Part shown: one piece after another, positions 1 through 11,892 of the stretch
Layout of the letters: every line of letters starts with the position of its first letter
Position numbering within the stretch: the stretch's first letter is position 1
Origin: Chromera velia
Taxonomy: Eukaryota; Sar; Chromeraceae
Assembly: GCA_018398765.1 (NCBI GenBank)
Contig: JAHBMJ010005956.1
Span: 96,590-126,589 of the forward strand
Direction of reading: 5' to 3'
DNA: 30,000 nucleotides
The notes under the pieces: model-generated
Seen by the model: the letters and a program-made list of their open reading frames with translations, nothing else
What the model was told of the DNA's origin: nothing
Databases searched by the model: none
Program-made: the position numbers and the translations under genes

Positions 1-155
1 GAGAAGCTGTGTGTAAATATCGGCTGATGAAACAGACGCCTTCACTGTAGCCCTTGACCTTGTTGTTGGGCCGCTTTCTTCAGCTGTTGCGGACAGAGCG
101 CGGCGTCACTGCAGTTCTAGGAGACGATCGACAAAAAGCCCTTATCTGACGATCG
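1..155 (+). promoter_or_regulatory. 5' flank and leader of the RCHY1-like gene
   Basis: Short stretch upstream of the first ATG at 156. It contains several GATCG motifs just before the start codon but no clear TATA box. It is probably 5' UTR with part of the promoter; the rest lies outside the window. The assignment rests only on position. Confidence 0.35.
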
Positions 156-3100
156 ATGGCGAACGGAGATCCCACAGCACCTCCCGGAGGGTCGTCGTCC
201 GAGCCCTCACCCGGCAGCGCACCCGCTCCACCTCAACAGACAGACCAGCAGGAGCAGGAGGGGCAGCATGGGAATGACACGCAACCTGTAATTCCCAATG
301 CTCTGCCCACGAATGCGAACGGCAACGCGGGTGCTGATGCTGACCAACAGGTTTGGGAGGACATAGAGGGTGAGGGGGACGAATTTGAGTTGGACGGCGA
401 GGAGCACGACGGTGAAGACAGTGAGAGTGAGGACTTCTTCCAAGATCCCATGGATCCCGCCTGGAAGCCCTGCCCTCGTCCTGGACAATTGGGGTGTCCT
501 CACTATGAGAGGAAGTGCAAAATCGTGGCTCCTTGCTGGTCAGTCACCTGGACTGAATGGCTAGGAGGAAGACGCGATGATGCGATGATGGAAAGAGGAG
601 AGGGAGAGACGAAGTCTGCAGACAACCGGGGCAAGAAGACAATTGAGAGGCAAATTCAGTGGTTCCTTTCACTGTGCCAATGCCAGAACTTTGAGAGCGC
701 TTGTTATGATAGCACACATGTACAAGCAGGAAGGAAGGGAGGATAATCTTCAGACGGACGGGAAGAAAAGAAGGAAGGGACCAGGGGGGCAAGAGAAGTA
801 GATCAGAAAGAGATCCAGGGGATTAAAAGGGAACCAAGGGAGTGGGAACGAGAACGACAGAAGGCGTGTGTCTCTCTGATTGTGAGTGTGAGTGTGCTGG
901 ATTATGTTGTCTTGTTTTTTTCTGGAAACGAGTTTCTCCGTCTCTCTGTGAATGCAGTGGGGAGCTCTTCTGGTGTCGGCACTGCCACAACGCCGAGAAA
1001 AACGAAAACGAAGAAGAACCCTCGAAAGCACAGTCAGTCAGGCAGGCAGATAGGTGGTGGCCCGGTTAGACTTAAAGGAGTTCAGTCAATGCTTTCATTC
1101 AGCTCATCTGCCCCCCTCGTTGAGGAAGCTCATGGCTCGTGCAGTGCAATGTTGCAGCGTGAGGGTTCAACAATCCCTTCTGTTTTCATGGCTGGCTTTC
1201 AGTGTTTCCCTTTCTCCGTGCATGTTGTTTTGACTCCTTTCATGAGTGTCCTTCCTATCCCTGCATTAGGAAGAAAAGAAAAATGGATTGTTCGTCTGCC
1301 TTTCCGTTCAGAGGACCAAAGAGAGGAGCTGATAGGGCCGTCTTCCCATCTCTCTGTGTCTATCTGCTTTCACCCACCCACCTCTGTCCTTGCCTGGCTG
1401 ATTTGATTGGATTACCTCGAAGGAGGAACATGACCTCCGCACGTACGTTAACAGTCTTTTCTTGGGGGCTCTCCCGATCGCCGGCGTTTTCCTTCCCTTC
1501 TCACCGTATCCATACACAAACATGATCCCTTCTCACCGTATCCATACACAAACATGATACTCGCACATGCACGTAGACACACGCACTCTCGAAGGCATCT
1601 TCACATCCCCATGTATTAGTTGTCCTGCTGTTCTCCCCCTGCCCTTCCCTGCCTTGCCGTGCAGCGAGATCGACCGGAAGAGTGTGACCCGCATCGTGTG
1701 CCAACTGTGCCACACAGAGCAGGACGTGGGGGCCGAGTGCACGAACTGCGGGGAGAGGTTCGCCCTGTACTTCTGTGGAATCTGCAAATTTTGGGACAAC
1801 AGGGGGGACATCAAAAAGGTTCGTGAGCTGTGCGCTCTCTTTCTGGTTCTGGGGAACAGAAGGGATTCAGTCGTTTGAGCTTTCGTTGGGACAACATGCG
1901 TGAAATCAGCAAGCTTGGTGCTGTCCCCCGTTTATCTTTTTCTTCCCCTGGGAGAGTGTGTTTATTTCTGTATCTGTATCTGTGGAGTCTGTATGCAGAT
2001 TTTCCACTGCAAGGACTGCGGCATCTGTCGGGTGGGGGGCGCAGAGAATTTTTTTCACTGCAAAACGTGCGGGAGCTGTTACCCGAGGCAGTTGGAAAAC
2101 CACACATGCATCGGTCTGTCGGTGTGTGTCTGTCTGTCTGTCTGGTAGAGTACAAGTTGCAGTTTTTCTCCCCGTTTATTCTTTCTTACTTTGTCTTTCT
2201 CTCCGGCTCGCTTTCAAAAAGAGAGCAGGGAAGCCTCCCTCGCTGTTTGAGAGGAAGAAGGGAAAACGTGAAACTTTGGAAGGAAGTGTGTGCCCCATAT
2301 GCACAACCCTTGCCTTGCCCTCTTTGTGTTCCCATCTCCTTCCCTGCAGTCTCCTTCTTTCTTTTGGTACCTCTTGCTCATATTGTTCATTTCGTCATTT
2401 CCATTCATGTCCTTTTTTTCAGCACAATCCAACCTTGCTTTGATCTGGCTGATGGGTCTTAGAAGCGCCCTGTCAACTCTTGAGGGAAACATTGGTTTCA
2501 CTCCTATGACGTACAAACACACCCACAAAGAAAAAATATACCGATTTATGTATATGTATGTAAACGTATCTTGACTGCAGAAAGGGCAATGCACCAGGAC
2601 TGCCCGATCTGCCTGGAGAATTTGTTCGAATCGATCCGAAGCGTTGCAGTGTTGCAGTGCGGTCACACGATTCACCAGGAGTGCCTCAGAGGCATGACGA
2701 GGGAATTCGTGGGCCTCTCCTCACTCAGATGCCCAGTCTGTCAGTCACTCCTTTCCCCTCTCCTGCCGTCTCTCTCTGGATGGAATGGAAGGAACCTTGC
2801 TATGACAAGAGTGACACTCGGCAGGACGCCGCCTGGTTCTGTCGTCTTGCCTCCCCTGTGTTTTCTGTCCCTCTATGTGCCCTCCCTACCGGGACTGAGT
2901 GTGCCTGCAAGCCCATGCATCGATTCGATACGGAGAAGCCCCAATGCAAAGGCAGGCCCACTTGATTGCGGTGAGAATGATGAGAATGAACTTTCTTAGC
3001 AACAGTGCACTCACGGTCTTTCTCTCTCTCTCTCTCTCTCTCTGCGGGTATGTGTGTGTGCAGGTTCTGCCTCGATCTGCAAGACGGAGCAGCTGTGGGC

Positions 3101-4038
3101 AGCCATGGACAGACAGGTCGAGGAGACGCCCATGCCGGCAGACCTTCAGTACGAGGTGGGTGGGTGTGGATGGATGGGTGGGTGCATAGAGAGACGTCTG
3201 TCCATCTTTCTCTCTCGGAGCTTCTTTCTCATTGTACACATATGAAGAAGAAATAGCCCAGTTGATGCGACGGTGCTGCCTTTACATGTTGTCTATTACT
3301 GTCTCGCCGCTGTTTGTTGACTTGTTTGCTGTCGCGCCGCTGTTTGTTGACTTGTTTGCTGTCTCGCCGCTGTTTGTTGATTTGTTTCTGCGTCCGTCTC
3401 TCTGTTTTGCTGTCCAGGTGAGCATCATCTGCAACGACTGCCACAAACGGGGCTCGTGCGCGTTCCACATTTACGGTGAGTTGTTGGTTTTTCTTCAGTG
3501 TTTTCAGATCAAAGCTGAAGAGTGTTGTTTGCACCAAGGGCCCTGATCGATCTGACGGAGAAGAAACGAAAGGGACAGTTGGCAGACTGAGGAGGATGGC
3601 ACACGGAGTTCTCTCTTATAGATTCCTTGCGCACTCGCTTTCTCATTCTGCGGTCTTTTACGGGGTCTTCATATGAATGAATGAAAGCCGCATCCCTTAC
3701 TCGTTTTCAGACCGAGCAAGTGAGTGAGTGAGTGAGTGACTGAATGCTTATCCAGCCTCCTCGGCTAGGTAGAGACGAACGAAGAGAGCGAAGGAACGAG
3801 TCTCCTTGAGCCTGCCCTCGTTCTCACCCTTCCTTCCTGTGGCTCGCTGCATAGAGTGAAAGATGATCAACTCAACAGCATAAAAGAATTCTGTCCCCCC
3901 ATTCAGACACATATGCGCACTGCATGGTCATTTGAACGAGAGAGAACACAGACACGTAAACCAAAAACTGATCGTCCGCAGGCCACAAATGTCCCGAGTG
4001 CGGCAGCTACAACACGCGTCGAACTCAGGTGAGGTTAA

Positions 4039-4075
<37 letters not shown>

Positions 4076-4571
4076 TGTGAGTGTGTGTGTGTGTGTGTGC
4101 GTGTCTGTCTGGATCTTTAGGCTGCTGCATCCGCTGTTCCTCTGTTGCCTGGCGTTTTTGCCCCTTTCGTTGAGAAGGAGGGCTTCTTTCTTTCTGACTG
4201 CTTCCATGGCCCTCTGATTTGTCGTCTCTCTTTTTTTTCGGCATCAACGGTCCTCTTGTTTCCTTCCTCCCTGTCTCCTTCCTTGTTCCCTTCCCCTTCT
4301 GCATGTCTGGATTTCCTTTTCCGTACGGACAAGACTCTTCTTCGCCTCCTTCCCTCGCTCCTCTTTCATTCCAGATTGATTGTCTGCCTACCTCCCTGTG
4401 TGTCTGCCTGCCTCATCGACAGTGAGTCATCTTCCTTCAATGATTTCCTTTTTTGTTCTTTTCTTCCTGGGGGCTTTTGAGAGAACCGTTTCAACTGAGG
4501 TGATGCTTTCTCATTCTCTTTCTTGCCTGCTGCGCTTGCAGACCGCAGAGGGTGTGCGTGGTGGTGGTTAG
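156..4571 (+). CDS. RCHY1: CHY zinc finger/RING E3 ubiquitin ligase, RCHY1 (PIRH2) family, nine exons
   Basis: E3 ubiquitin ligase of the CHY-RING-zinc ribbon family, which in other eukaryotes marks proteins for degradation. Exons: 156-538, 958-1032, 1665-1818, 1999-2113, 2581-2739, 3064-3155, 3418-3475, 3982-4028, 4542-4571 (stop TAG). They sum to 1113 nt, 370 residues, with every junction in frame. The CHY finger runs from about residue 112 (GCPHY, C114/H116) through [26 protein letters not shown] and [10 protein letters not shown]. The RING starts at C250 (DCPIC) and closes with CPVC at 293-296. The zinc ribbon has CNDC (331-334), [16 protein letters not shown] and a short tail. Human RCHY1 is about 260 residues; here the first ~110 residues are an additional low-complexity, very acidic segment rich in Pro, Gln, Asp and Glu. 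The domain order is diagnostic. Exon ends were chosen by frame and family motif; the start codon is the first in-frame ATG and is less certain. Confidence 0.93.
1495..1558 (+). repeat. 32-bp tandem duplication in intron 2 of the RCHY1-like gene
   Basis: Two identical adjacent 32-bp copies (1495-1526 and 1527-1558), each starting CCCTTCTCACCG and ending ACATGAT. The exact identity suggests a recent duplication. It lies well inside the intron and does not touch the splice sites. Confidence 0.9.
3019..3043 (+). repeat. CT dinucleotide microsatellite in intron 5 of the RCHY1-like gene
   Basis: Uninterrupted CT repeat shortly before the acceptor of exon 6. It forms part of the polypyrimidine stretch. 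Confidence 0.9.
3301..3388 (+). repeat. 30-bp minisatellite, three copies, intron 6 of the RCHY1-like gene
   Basis: Three adjacent 30-bp units at 3301, 3331 and 3361, each reading GTCNCGCCGCTGTTTGTTGA followed by YTTGTTTGCT. The copies differ at single positions and the last one diverges at its 3' end. The array sits immediately before the acceptor of exon 7. Confidence 0.9.
3718..3738 (+). repeat. GAGT tetranucleotide repeat in intron 7 of the RCHY1-like gene
   Basis: About five units of GTGA in a row between exons 7 and 8. Ordinary microsatellite. Confidence 0.85.
4042..4103 (+). repeat. GT dinucleotide microsatellite in intron 8 of the RCHY1-like gene
   Basis: About 60 bp of TG/GT repeat with two or three interruptions, starting about 13 bp after the GTGAGG donor of intron 8. 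Confidence 0.9.
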
Positions 4572-7135
4572 AAGAGAAGGGAAGAGAAGCCAGCAGAAGA
4601 GGGAGATCGAGTGGAAGAGGGAGGAAAAGGGCCCGCATCGCACCGAAGTGGTGCACGGAACGGCCCATGCAGTGCACAGGAAAAACGATGAGAGCCAGGG
4701 AGGTCACAGGGGGACAAGTTGGGCTAGCAGGGTTCAATTGGAGGAACGAAGGGGGGGAAGAATGAATGGGAATGCATACAGGCAGGTGATTCTCCGTACT
4801 TCTCTCCTCACACACACCTTTCTTTTTAGCTTTCTTCCGTTCCCCTCGCCCTCTTTTGACCTCTTTTCGTCCTCACTCTCCTCCATGCCATCCGTCAATT
4901 TTAAATGTCGCTGCCGTTGTGGCTGCGCCTCACTGAGAGGCAAGCAGTCTGTTCCATGGAGCGAGCGGACACCTGCAGATTCTCATGCTTGTGTGCGCAC
5001 GCGCAGTCAGAATGGGGTTGGAGGAGCGCGGAGAGAAAAGAAGACAAGGGTGTGTCTGCATGTGAGTGCATGCGGCCATTCTTCCCTCCAATTCAACTGG
5101 ATTCCCTCACGCAGTTTCAATGCTGGTATATCGATCGATTTTGACTCGATGAATTGGCCGATCGGCTTCGCTCAGAATCGCTCTGCGTACTGTGAAGCGT
5201 ACATGCATGAAGAATTAATTCATTCGAATAAAGACAGCTAGAACAGTCTCTCTCGATCAGTTGTGGGTCGATCTCGCCCTACAGTTTTCTCAGATCGAGT
5301 CTTTCATAACTTTCTTCATGACGGTGGCCCTCTTTCTAGCCCTGTTTGCGTCTGCCTGCTTGCAGTCATGCATACTGTACAAATAGACTTGATTTAATTG
5401 TTCATGGACAGTTGTATTGCATTCGCTGCCAGTATTTGCTGCTAGATCTAGGCTCCCCACATAAAAAAAAAAATAAAAAAGTAACTGCCTAAAATTAATT
5501 TTTAATTTTCTTTTTTTTTTTCTTTAAAAAACTTTTTTTCTTTCTAAACAACACTTGTGCATTGTGCAACACCCATACAACACCCCAAACAACAGTTATT
5601 CAGGTGTTGTTCTAGAAAATCAAAAATAAAAAAAAAACTAATTTGGTTTTTAACCTAATTTTCTTTTTTTTTTCCTTTTGATATGGGGAGCTTAGTGTTA
5701 GATTTGCGTATATTTGCTCTGCATACTTATAAATAGTACGTAATATAGTATATAATACATGGTATGGTGATAGACTGATAGTGACAGTGATTTAACTGGT
5801 GCCCTGGTAGAGCACAACTGTTGCTTGAGCTGTCGCCATTCTATGAGAAGTCGCCCCTGTGTTTAGCCCTGCGTTTGAACAGCAAAGGTGCGTTCTATCC
5901 CGCCTGAAGAGTATTTTAGTTTAAACATGATAATAAAAAATAAATAAGTGTTTTGATTTTAGATAGACTAGATCTAGTGCATGTCTAGACTCTAACTTAA
6001 AGGCTTTATATTAGCCGTTCTATAATCATCTTCATCTGCCATATCATATACTCTGATTAAGACAAGCCATCAGAGATGAAAAGTTTAATTTTGTTTAAAA
6101 GCGTAGAATAGTCTAGAACAGTCCACATATTTTCTAGCATATTTTTTAAAAAAATATTTCTTCTAAATTCTTTTTTAGGCTATAACTTTCACGTAGATTA
6201 GAATTATCTCCAGAATTATTTCTTCTATAAAATCAGATATGAATCTGATTCATATCTGATTGAATCATATGATTAGCCATTTAAATATCTTGGTGGCACA
6301 CCGAATTCAATGCTTCACTCAATTACCATGGCTAGTATCAGGCTTCACATTAATTTTTTTCGTATTGTGTAAGGGAAAGGCAACACACAGAAGGAACGAT
6401 TTCCAGGCAGATCACGTAGCATCTTTTCTCTTTGCATCCGGGTCTTGACTTGCATTGTTCAAATGATTGCTAGAAGAGTTATGGCTCTGAAACCATACCC
6501 ACAAACTCCTTTCACACCTGGAGGCTGCAGCCATCCCTCTGCGCAAATGTGATGAGACGGAAGAAATTTTTATTTTCCAATGAAAGACCGGTGACCAAAG
6601 GTGTTTAGAATTGGCTGAGTTCAGAAACACAGAGCAGACCGTGACTGCAAAAAGGCAAAAAGTCCAGAAAAAGATCGATATCGATTGAAGGAAAAGACTT
6701 TCATCAGCAGGATCGATCCGATTTGATTCGACTTGCCTGCCTGCCTGCTTGTGTACACACATGAGTGCTTTAGCTCGTCAAATGCCACAAATGACACCAT
6801 CTTCAATGACATTCCACGCTCGTGTTCCTGAATGTTGTGACAAAAGTGGCTCCATCGATCCACAGTCCCCCCGACAGGAAGGAACCGTGGATATGGGGAG
6901 CGAATCGACTGAATACATATGTACTCACGGGAGTCAGGCGCACAAAATTTGAATCCAAATTTGAAGGATCATGCAGATCCCCCGATGCGCCCACGCTGTT
7001 GACTGAAGGTTCCCTCGTCCTTCGCCAAGTTCGTCCTTTGAGCAGTGAATCTCTTTCCTCATCTCATGAACCTGCCCCGTGTACTTATCTTTGTTCCTTT
7101 GGTGTCTTCTCCTGTCCTCCCTCTTTCTTTGTCAC
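4572..7135. other. Intergenic region between convergent genes
   Basis: Holds the 3' ends of the RCHY1-like gene (+) and the METTL24-like gene (-). An AATAAA lies at 5227-5232. From about 5460 to 6360 the composition turns strongly AT-rich with long A and T runs, including the inverted-repeat element at 5449-5694. ORFs at 4552-5241 (+) and 6412-6863 (-) are open but show no protein motif and no plausible splice partners. I see no further gene here. Confidence 0.6.
5449..5694. mobile_element. Candidate MITE with terminal inverted repeats and TA target duplication
   Basis: The left end TAGGCTCCCCACAT (5449-5462) and right end ATATGGGGAGCTTA (5681-5694) are inverted copies with 12 of 14 positions matching. 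TA at both outer ends fits a Tc1/mariner-type target duplication. The interior is ~220 bp of AT-rich DNA with long A and T tracts and a partly repeated TAATTT-rich module (about 5490-5530 and 5635-5675). No coding capacity is visible. Call based on structure alone; a chance inverted repeat in AT-rich DNA is the alternative. Confidence 0.45.
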
Positions 7136-8959
7136 TCAAAGTTCGACACTCCGATTCTCCGTCTCTTTTTCGATTGATTTTCCCGTCGCAGAGCGTTCTC
7201 TGTCCATCGCGGAATGGGGAGAAGCGGCAGAAGAGGGTTTGGGGAGGTCCAGCAACAGAAGAGAATATTCGACGGCCGTCAGAAACGGAGAGGCAATCAG
7301 ATTACCTGCACGTACACACGCACAGACGCACACAAAACAAAGCTGGATTTGGCCGTCCTTTCAAGAGGCAAAGTAAAAAAACCTTCAAAGGCGGGTGATT
7401 GGTAGTCCTGACTCATTGCTTCTTTGCTCTCCAGTCTGTCTGCAAACGTGCACTCACGCGAGCTCTCAAACAAACGTCCTTCCCCCTACTAGCTGACTCA
7501 CTCGACCCCCCTACCTTCCTTGTGGAAGACAACGTATCCCCTCTCGTAGAAGCCCTCCATGAGTCTCGCAACGCCCCCCTGCTCAGCTCGTGTCGCCGCC
7601 ACCTCGTCTTCTCTCGGGTCTTTCATCAAATGCAACTCTATGAGCACCTGCAGAGACGCTCAGATTGCACGCCTGCGTTCAGAAGGGAATTGGCGTTTTG
7701 AGTCAAAACCGAAAACTTAAATCTGAAAGGTTGGCACATCCAAAGCAGATGCAGACACAGATACACACCCGCACTTCTTTCTTTCTTTCTCTCTTTCTTT
7801 GTTTGTAGGTTTGTTTGTTTGTTTCTTCCATTGCTTCGATTCCTTCCTTCGTTTTTTTTGCTTCCGTCGACCCGCTTCATTGCCTACCTGCCTCTCTGTC
7901 TTTCTTTTTTCATTCAATCCATCCTTTCATTGTTTCCTCCTGCCTTCCTTCGTGGATTTCTTTCTTCCTTCCTCCTTTCCTTCCAGTACTTCCCTTCTCT
8001 GAAGCTCGGTTTTTTGAAACGGATATTTCTTCTGCGCAGTTCTTGCCCACGCAGTCTCCTTCTTCTTCTCGTCTGACCTGTCTCGCCTGAGGCCACAAGA
8101 TCCCTCCAGTCCCCTCCAGATTGGGCACCAGGGCCTCCACCTCTGCCCCCTCTACGTCCACCTTCAACAAATCAATCACACGTCCAGAGTGACCCAAGTG
8201 TGCCATCACCACGTCCAACCGCGACACCCCCCCTTCTCGAAACTCCGTATCCTCAACCCCCCCCAGCCCGATACGATGGAAAGTGACGCCCTCAGGAAGC
8301 CTCTCGGGATCTGGGGTCACTGTATGATCGAAGATGTGAATTTCACACAGCCCCGGCCACTCACGCAATACACCCTCCTCGAAACCATACTCGTTTGCAG
8401 ACCCGAACGAATACACCAGACAAGGCTTCTCTGGTAAGATCGGAAGGCCAGTCTCGTCTCTGTCAAACTGCGCCGTCTCCAGAGACGGATACCCAGGTGA
8501 AGACCATAGATGCTCTACCTTCCAGGGGTCGCACACCCACTTGCCCCCATCCCCCGGTGTGCCTATCCTCTTTTGATGAACACAACCCCAGTCAGGCTCG
8601 AAGTGCATCTGGAACCAGAACCTGCCGTCCATCGTGAGGTTGTTGTTTTGCAAAATGTCCTGGTAGAGGTCGTTCATGTCCTGCACCAGTTGCGCCTCCT
8701 TGGACTCACTCAGAGAATCTTCAACGGCTCTTTGTAGATCCCTGCGACTTTTTCGCATCTCCCAAGAGACAGAGGATTCCTCAAAGAACCATCCAAGACT
8801 CTCCTTCAACGGCGGAGACGCCGTCTCTTTTTCGGCTGCTGCCATTGCTTGGGCAGTCTTCATGCCCTCGGCTATGGGAGTACCTTCCCCGAGCAGAGAG
8901 ACACAGAGGGAAAAAAGGAACAAGCCAACAAGGACCCTAAAAGGCAGATTTCGCCACAT
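7136..8959 (-). CDS. METTL24-like methyltransferase-domain protein (Methyltransf_22), three exons
   Basis: Exons on the minus strand: 8959-8078, 7647-7515, 7305-7136 (stop TGA). Total 1185 nt, 394 residues, all junctions in frame. The start was placed at the ATG at 8959 because the next residues form a hydrophobic signal peptide or anchor (FRVLVGLFLFSLCVSLL); an in-frame ATG 34 codons upstream would bury it. Family motifs: YSFGSANEYGF near residue 183 (glycine-rich SAM-site region), EIHIFDHTV (acidic residue after a strand), LLKVDVEGAE at about 265-273, then VLIELHL at 295-301 at the start of exon 2 and HKEGN near 338 followed by VEYSLLLL. The order matches the METTL24/Methyltransf_22 family. 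The catalytic activity and substrate of that family are not well established. Secretory-pathway location is inferred from the N-terminus. It shares a promoter region with the divergent USB1-like gene. Confidence 0.85.
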
Positions 8960-9548
8960 GGTGTAGGAAGAATATTGAGAACGATGGAATTGAATTCGAA
9001 TCGCAGGGGCTTTGCAAGATGCAACACCAACACCAACAGGGAATAGATCAATACATGTCACCAGCTTGCCTGTGGAATCGGATCGAAGAACGTCACTGTG
9101 ACTTTTTGCAATTAATGTCTGTCATGCAGCAATAAATTGACACTCCGGGAACGTTGGGTAGCTTGGGATGAAGATGGTTGTCAGAAGAATGTTGAAAGTC
9201 CGATGTTGAAGGATTGAATCTTGATTGAAACTGCATGAGTCTTTCGCGATCGATTCGATTCATTTCACATATGCAGCCCCGCGGGCGGCGCGGAGCGCGC
9301 CCATGCACTCGGAAGCTGCATGCATGCATGGGGCCGCCGCCGCGGCCGCCATGCATGCCATCATAATTTCATTTCAGTGGGCCTGGCAGAAAGAGGAGCA
9401 AAAAGTGAGTCAAACTCAGAGTTTCCCCTTCAAGAGAGAGTCCTTCATCTCAATCGACGGTCTGGAATCCCATCTGCTTCTGCCACTTCGCTCTTCGCTG
9501 GAATCATCACAGGTGGTCGAAAGAGCGGAGGGCAGGAAAGAAGGAAGG
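8960..9548. promoter_or_regulatory. Bidirectional promoter region, METTL24-like (-) / USB1-like (+)
   Basis: The 589 bp between the two start codons must hold both promoters and both 5' UTRs. It includes a GC-rich block at about 9278-9350 containing TGCATGCATGCATG, a motif resembling the TGCATGCA site bound by an apicomplexan ApiAP2 factor, and a strong inverted repeat at 9322-9358. No TATA box is evident. Function is inferred from position. Confidence 0.55.
9322..9358. repeat. 10-bp inverted repeat with GC-rich loop
   Basis: Arms GCATGCATGG (9322-9331) and CCATGCATGC (9349-9358) are perfect inverted copies around a 17-nt loop of GCC/CGG units. Each arm contains GCATGC. It may be a cruciform or a paired binding site in the shared promoter. 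Confidence 0.75.
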
Positions 9549-11815
9549 ATGTTGGTCGACTACGAAAGCGATCCGGAGGAGGAGTTCGTTTTTGCAGGAG
9601 GGAGGAACACCGCTCCAGGAGGGCGGCAACAGCCCGAGGCTGAAGGGGAGGAGGGAGAGCAAGAGAGGCCAACTCTAACCGTGCCTGCCGGAGTGCGGAG
9701 GCTTTTTGAAGGTCCGTCCCTTTGTGTTGCTTGAACGGATGAGTTTGCGCTTCACTTGACATCGAATGTCTTCCTGCCTCGTCCCCGCTCGGTTCGTTCT
9801 CACTTACTTCATTGTTGAGAGACATTCACAGAGAGATTTTTCTTTTTCCTTTTGATTGCATACCCACAGAACGAACCTGGGTAGACGACCCCTCTGCCCA
9901 CGAAGGGAGGACGAGAAGATTTGAACACGTGGAGGGACAATTCGCCACATCCGTCTACTTGCACGGTCAGCCAGTCAATGGATTGGCCACTCTGCTTGTC
10001 CTTCTGTCTGTTTGATTGATTCTCTGATGGCGTGTAGGTCGGCAGGTCTGCCTGCCTGTCTGGCTGTTCGTCACTGTGCCTGATAGACTGTTTGTACAAT
10101 GGAAAAAGAGAAACCACGATTGGGGCCTGTGAGTCTCTTGAGGGAAAGAAAGAAGCCGAACAAATAGACACCATCACGAGAACCGGGGCAAGAGGGATAC
10201 ACTGACGGGAATAAAAGGAAAACATGGACTCGACCTGGCTGTTTGTCTGTTTGGTTAGTTGATCGTACAACCTGCTTGCCGTCGTACGGCTGAGGGCCCT
10301 TGGGTGCGTCTGTTTCTGCACAGAGGAGCAAAAAAGAATCAACTACAGAAAACCAGCATCCCGATCCTGTCGCTTCGTGACAGTGTGAAAGAAACATCAA
10401 TGCTGCGTCTTTTTCATCTTCCAACTTAACTAAACGTGCCTTTCTCCCTCCCTGCCGATTCATGTGAACGGATGGGTGCAGTACCCGCCGGTCGGCGCAT
10501 CAGGTTGATGGCTGAGAGGGCACTGGAGGTCCTGCAAGCAGTTGCTACAGCTCTGAAGGCACCTCCAGACAGAAAACCTGTCAGTCAGTTAGTCTCTGTG
10601 CCTTGTCTTTGTTTGCTGATGTTGAAGCAATTCGCAAGTTCGCGAGTCGTGGAGTAAAACTTCGTTGGGGGGCCGTTTATTTGTCTTCCGCCCGGCAGTT
10701 GACAGCCAGGATGGAGCCAGAAGCTTCTTCCTGCGTTCTTTTGAACATCACGCAAAATGCTTAGAACTGGCAGAAGCACGAGTAACCATGATTACCGCTC
10801 GAATGCATGCTTGCAGCGTCCTTCGAAGGGTCTCCTGCGCGCTCCTCCGAGGCGGAAAGGGCCGGGAGGGGCGGATCCCGGTCGCTCGTGTTTCGTGTTT
10901 GGGGGACCGTATGTTGTGGAAGAGAAAGACTTTGAGAAGGCAGACAGACAAATACCGTCTGCTGCTGAGGTGAAGAGGGAGAGGGAGGAGAGGGCAGAGG
11001 CGAAGAAGAGAAAGGCAGAGGGAATCGAAAAGACCATCCAGAATGGCGATCACACGGTTTCTGTCTTGACTGTCCCTTCTTCTTTCGGTGCTTCTGATTC
11101 CTCTTCCAAGCGTGATCGTAGGGACAACAGTTGGTACCACGGACCGTTTAGGCATTGGCAGAAGAAGCCTCTGCCTCCTGTCGAAGAAACAACCATGTCA
11201 GACGGGGACGACGAGGGGGACGTGGAGGGTGACTTTGAGCTCTTCTACGGAGAGGAGATGGAACCAGAGACGGACAATGAAGAAAACTGGATGCAGATAG
11301 ACGAAGGAGCAGGGGAAGGAGGGGTGCAGCCTGACAGTCCCATCAGACCTGCAACGTCGAGGGCCCCCCTTATTGGCCTCCATGTGTCAATTTCGAGAAC
11401 TCTGTCTCTCCGGTCAGTCGGCTGGCCGTGCATGGGTCTCTCTCTTTTTTTTCGGTGGGGGGGGGACGGTCGACGGGCTGTCTGTCTGATGGTTTGTCCT
11501 ATCCTGTGCTGTCTTTTCGATCCATTGAAAAAAAAAAGCGTTCAAGAAAATCTGTGCATTCTGGTCCATTCAAATTCTCGGTCGACATATTTCTGCCTGC
11601 CCGCCTGAATGTTCCCGTTCTGCCTGTGCGTGTGGAAGAAAGGACAGGAGCGAGTGGTGTAGTCGCATGACAGAAATTTCGTTGCCTGTGCTTCCAAGTC
11701 GTCGATCGCACATTCCGGAATTTCTCATTTTCACAACCAAAACAAGTGATGGAATGAGAGGAGAGATGCAGTGAAGCATTCTTCTTATATTAGGTTTCTG
11801 TCTGTCTCTGTCTCG

Positions 11816-11892
<77 letters not shown>

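Noticed and set aside
4552-5241. Plus-strand ORF of 229 codons overlapping the last RCHY1 exon
   Set aside because: Composition resembles UTR with runs of simple sequence; no domain, and the RCHY1 model already ends with a well-placed stop at 4571.
5797-5880. tRNA-like stretch with GGTAGAGCA
   Set aside because: It resembles a D-arm, but no GTTCGANNC T-arm follows at the right distance and I could not pair an acceptor stem.
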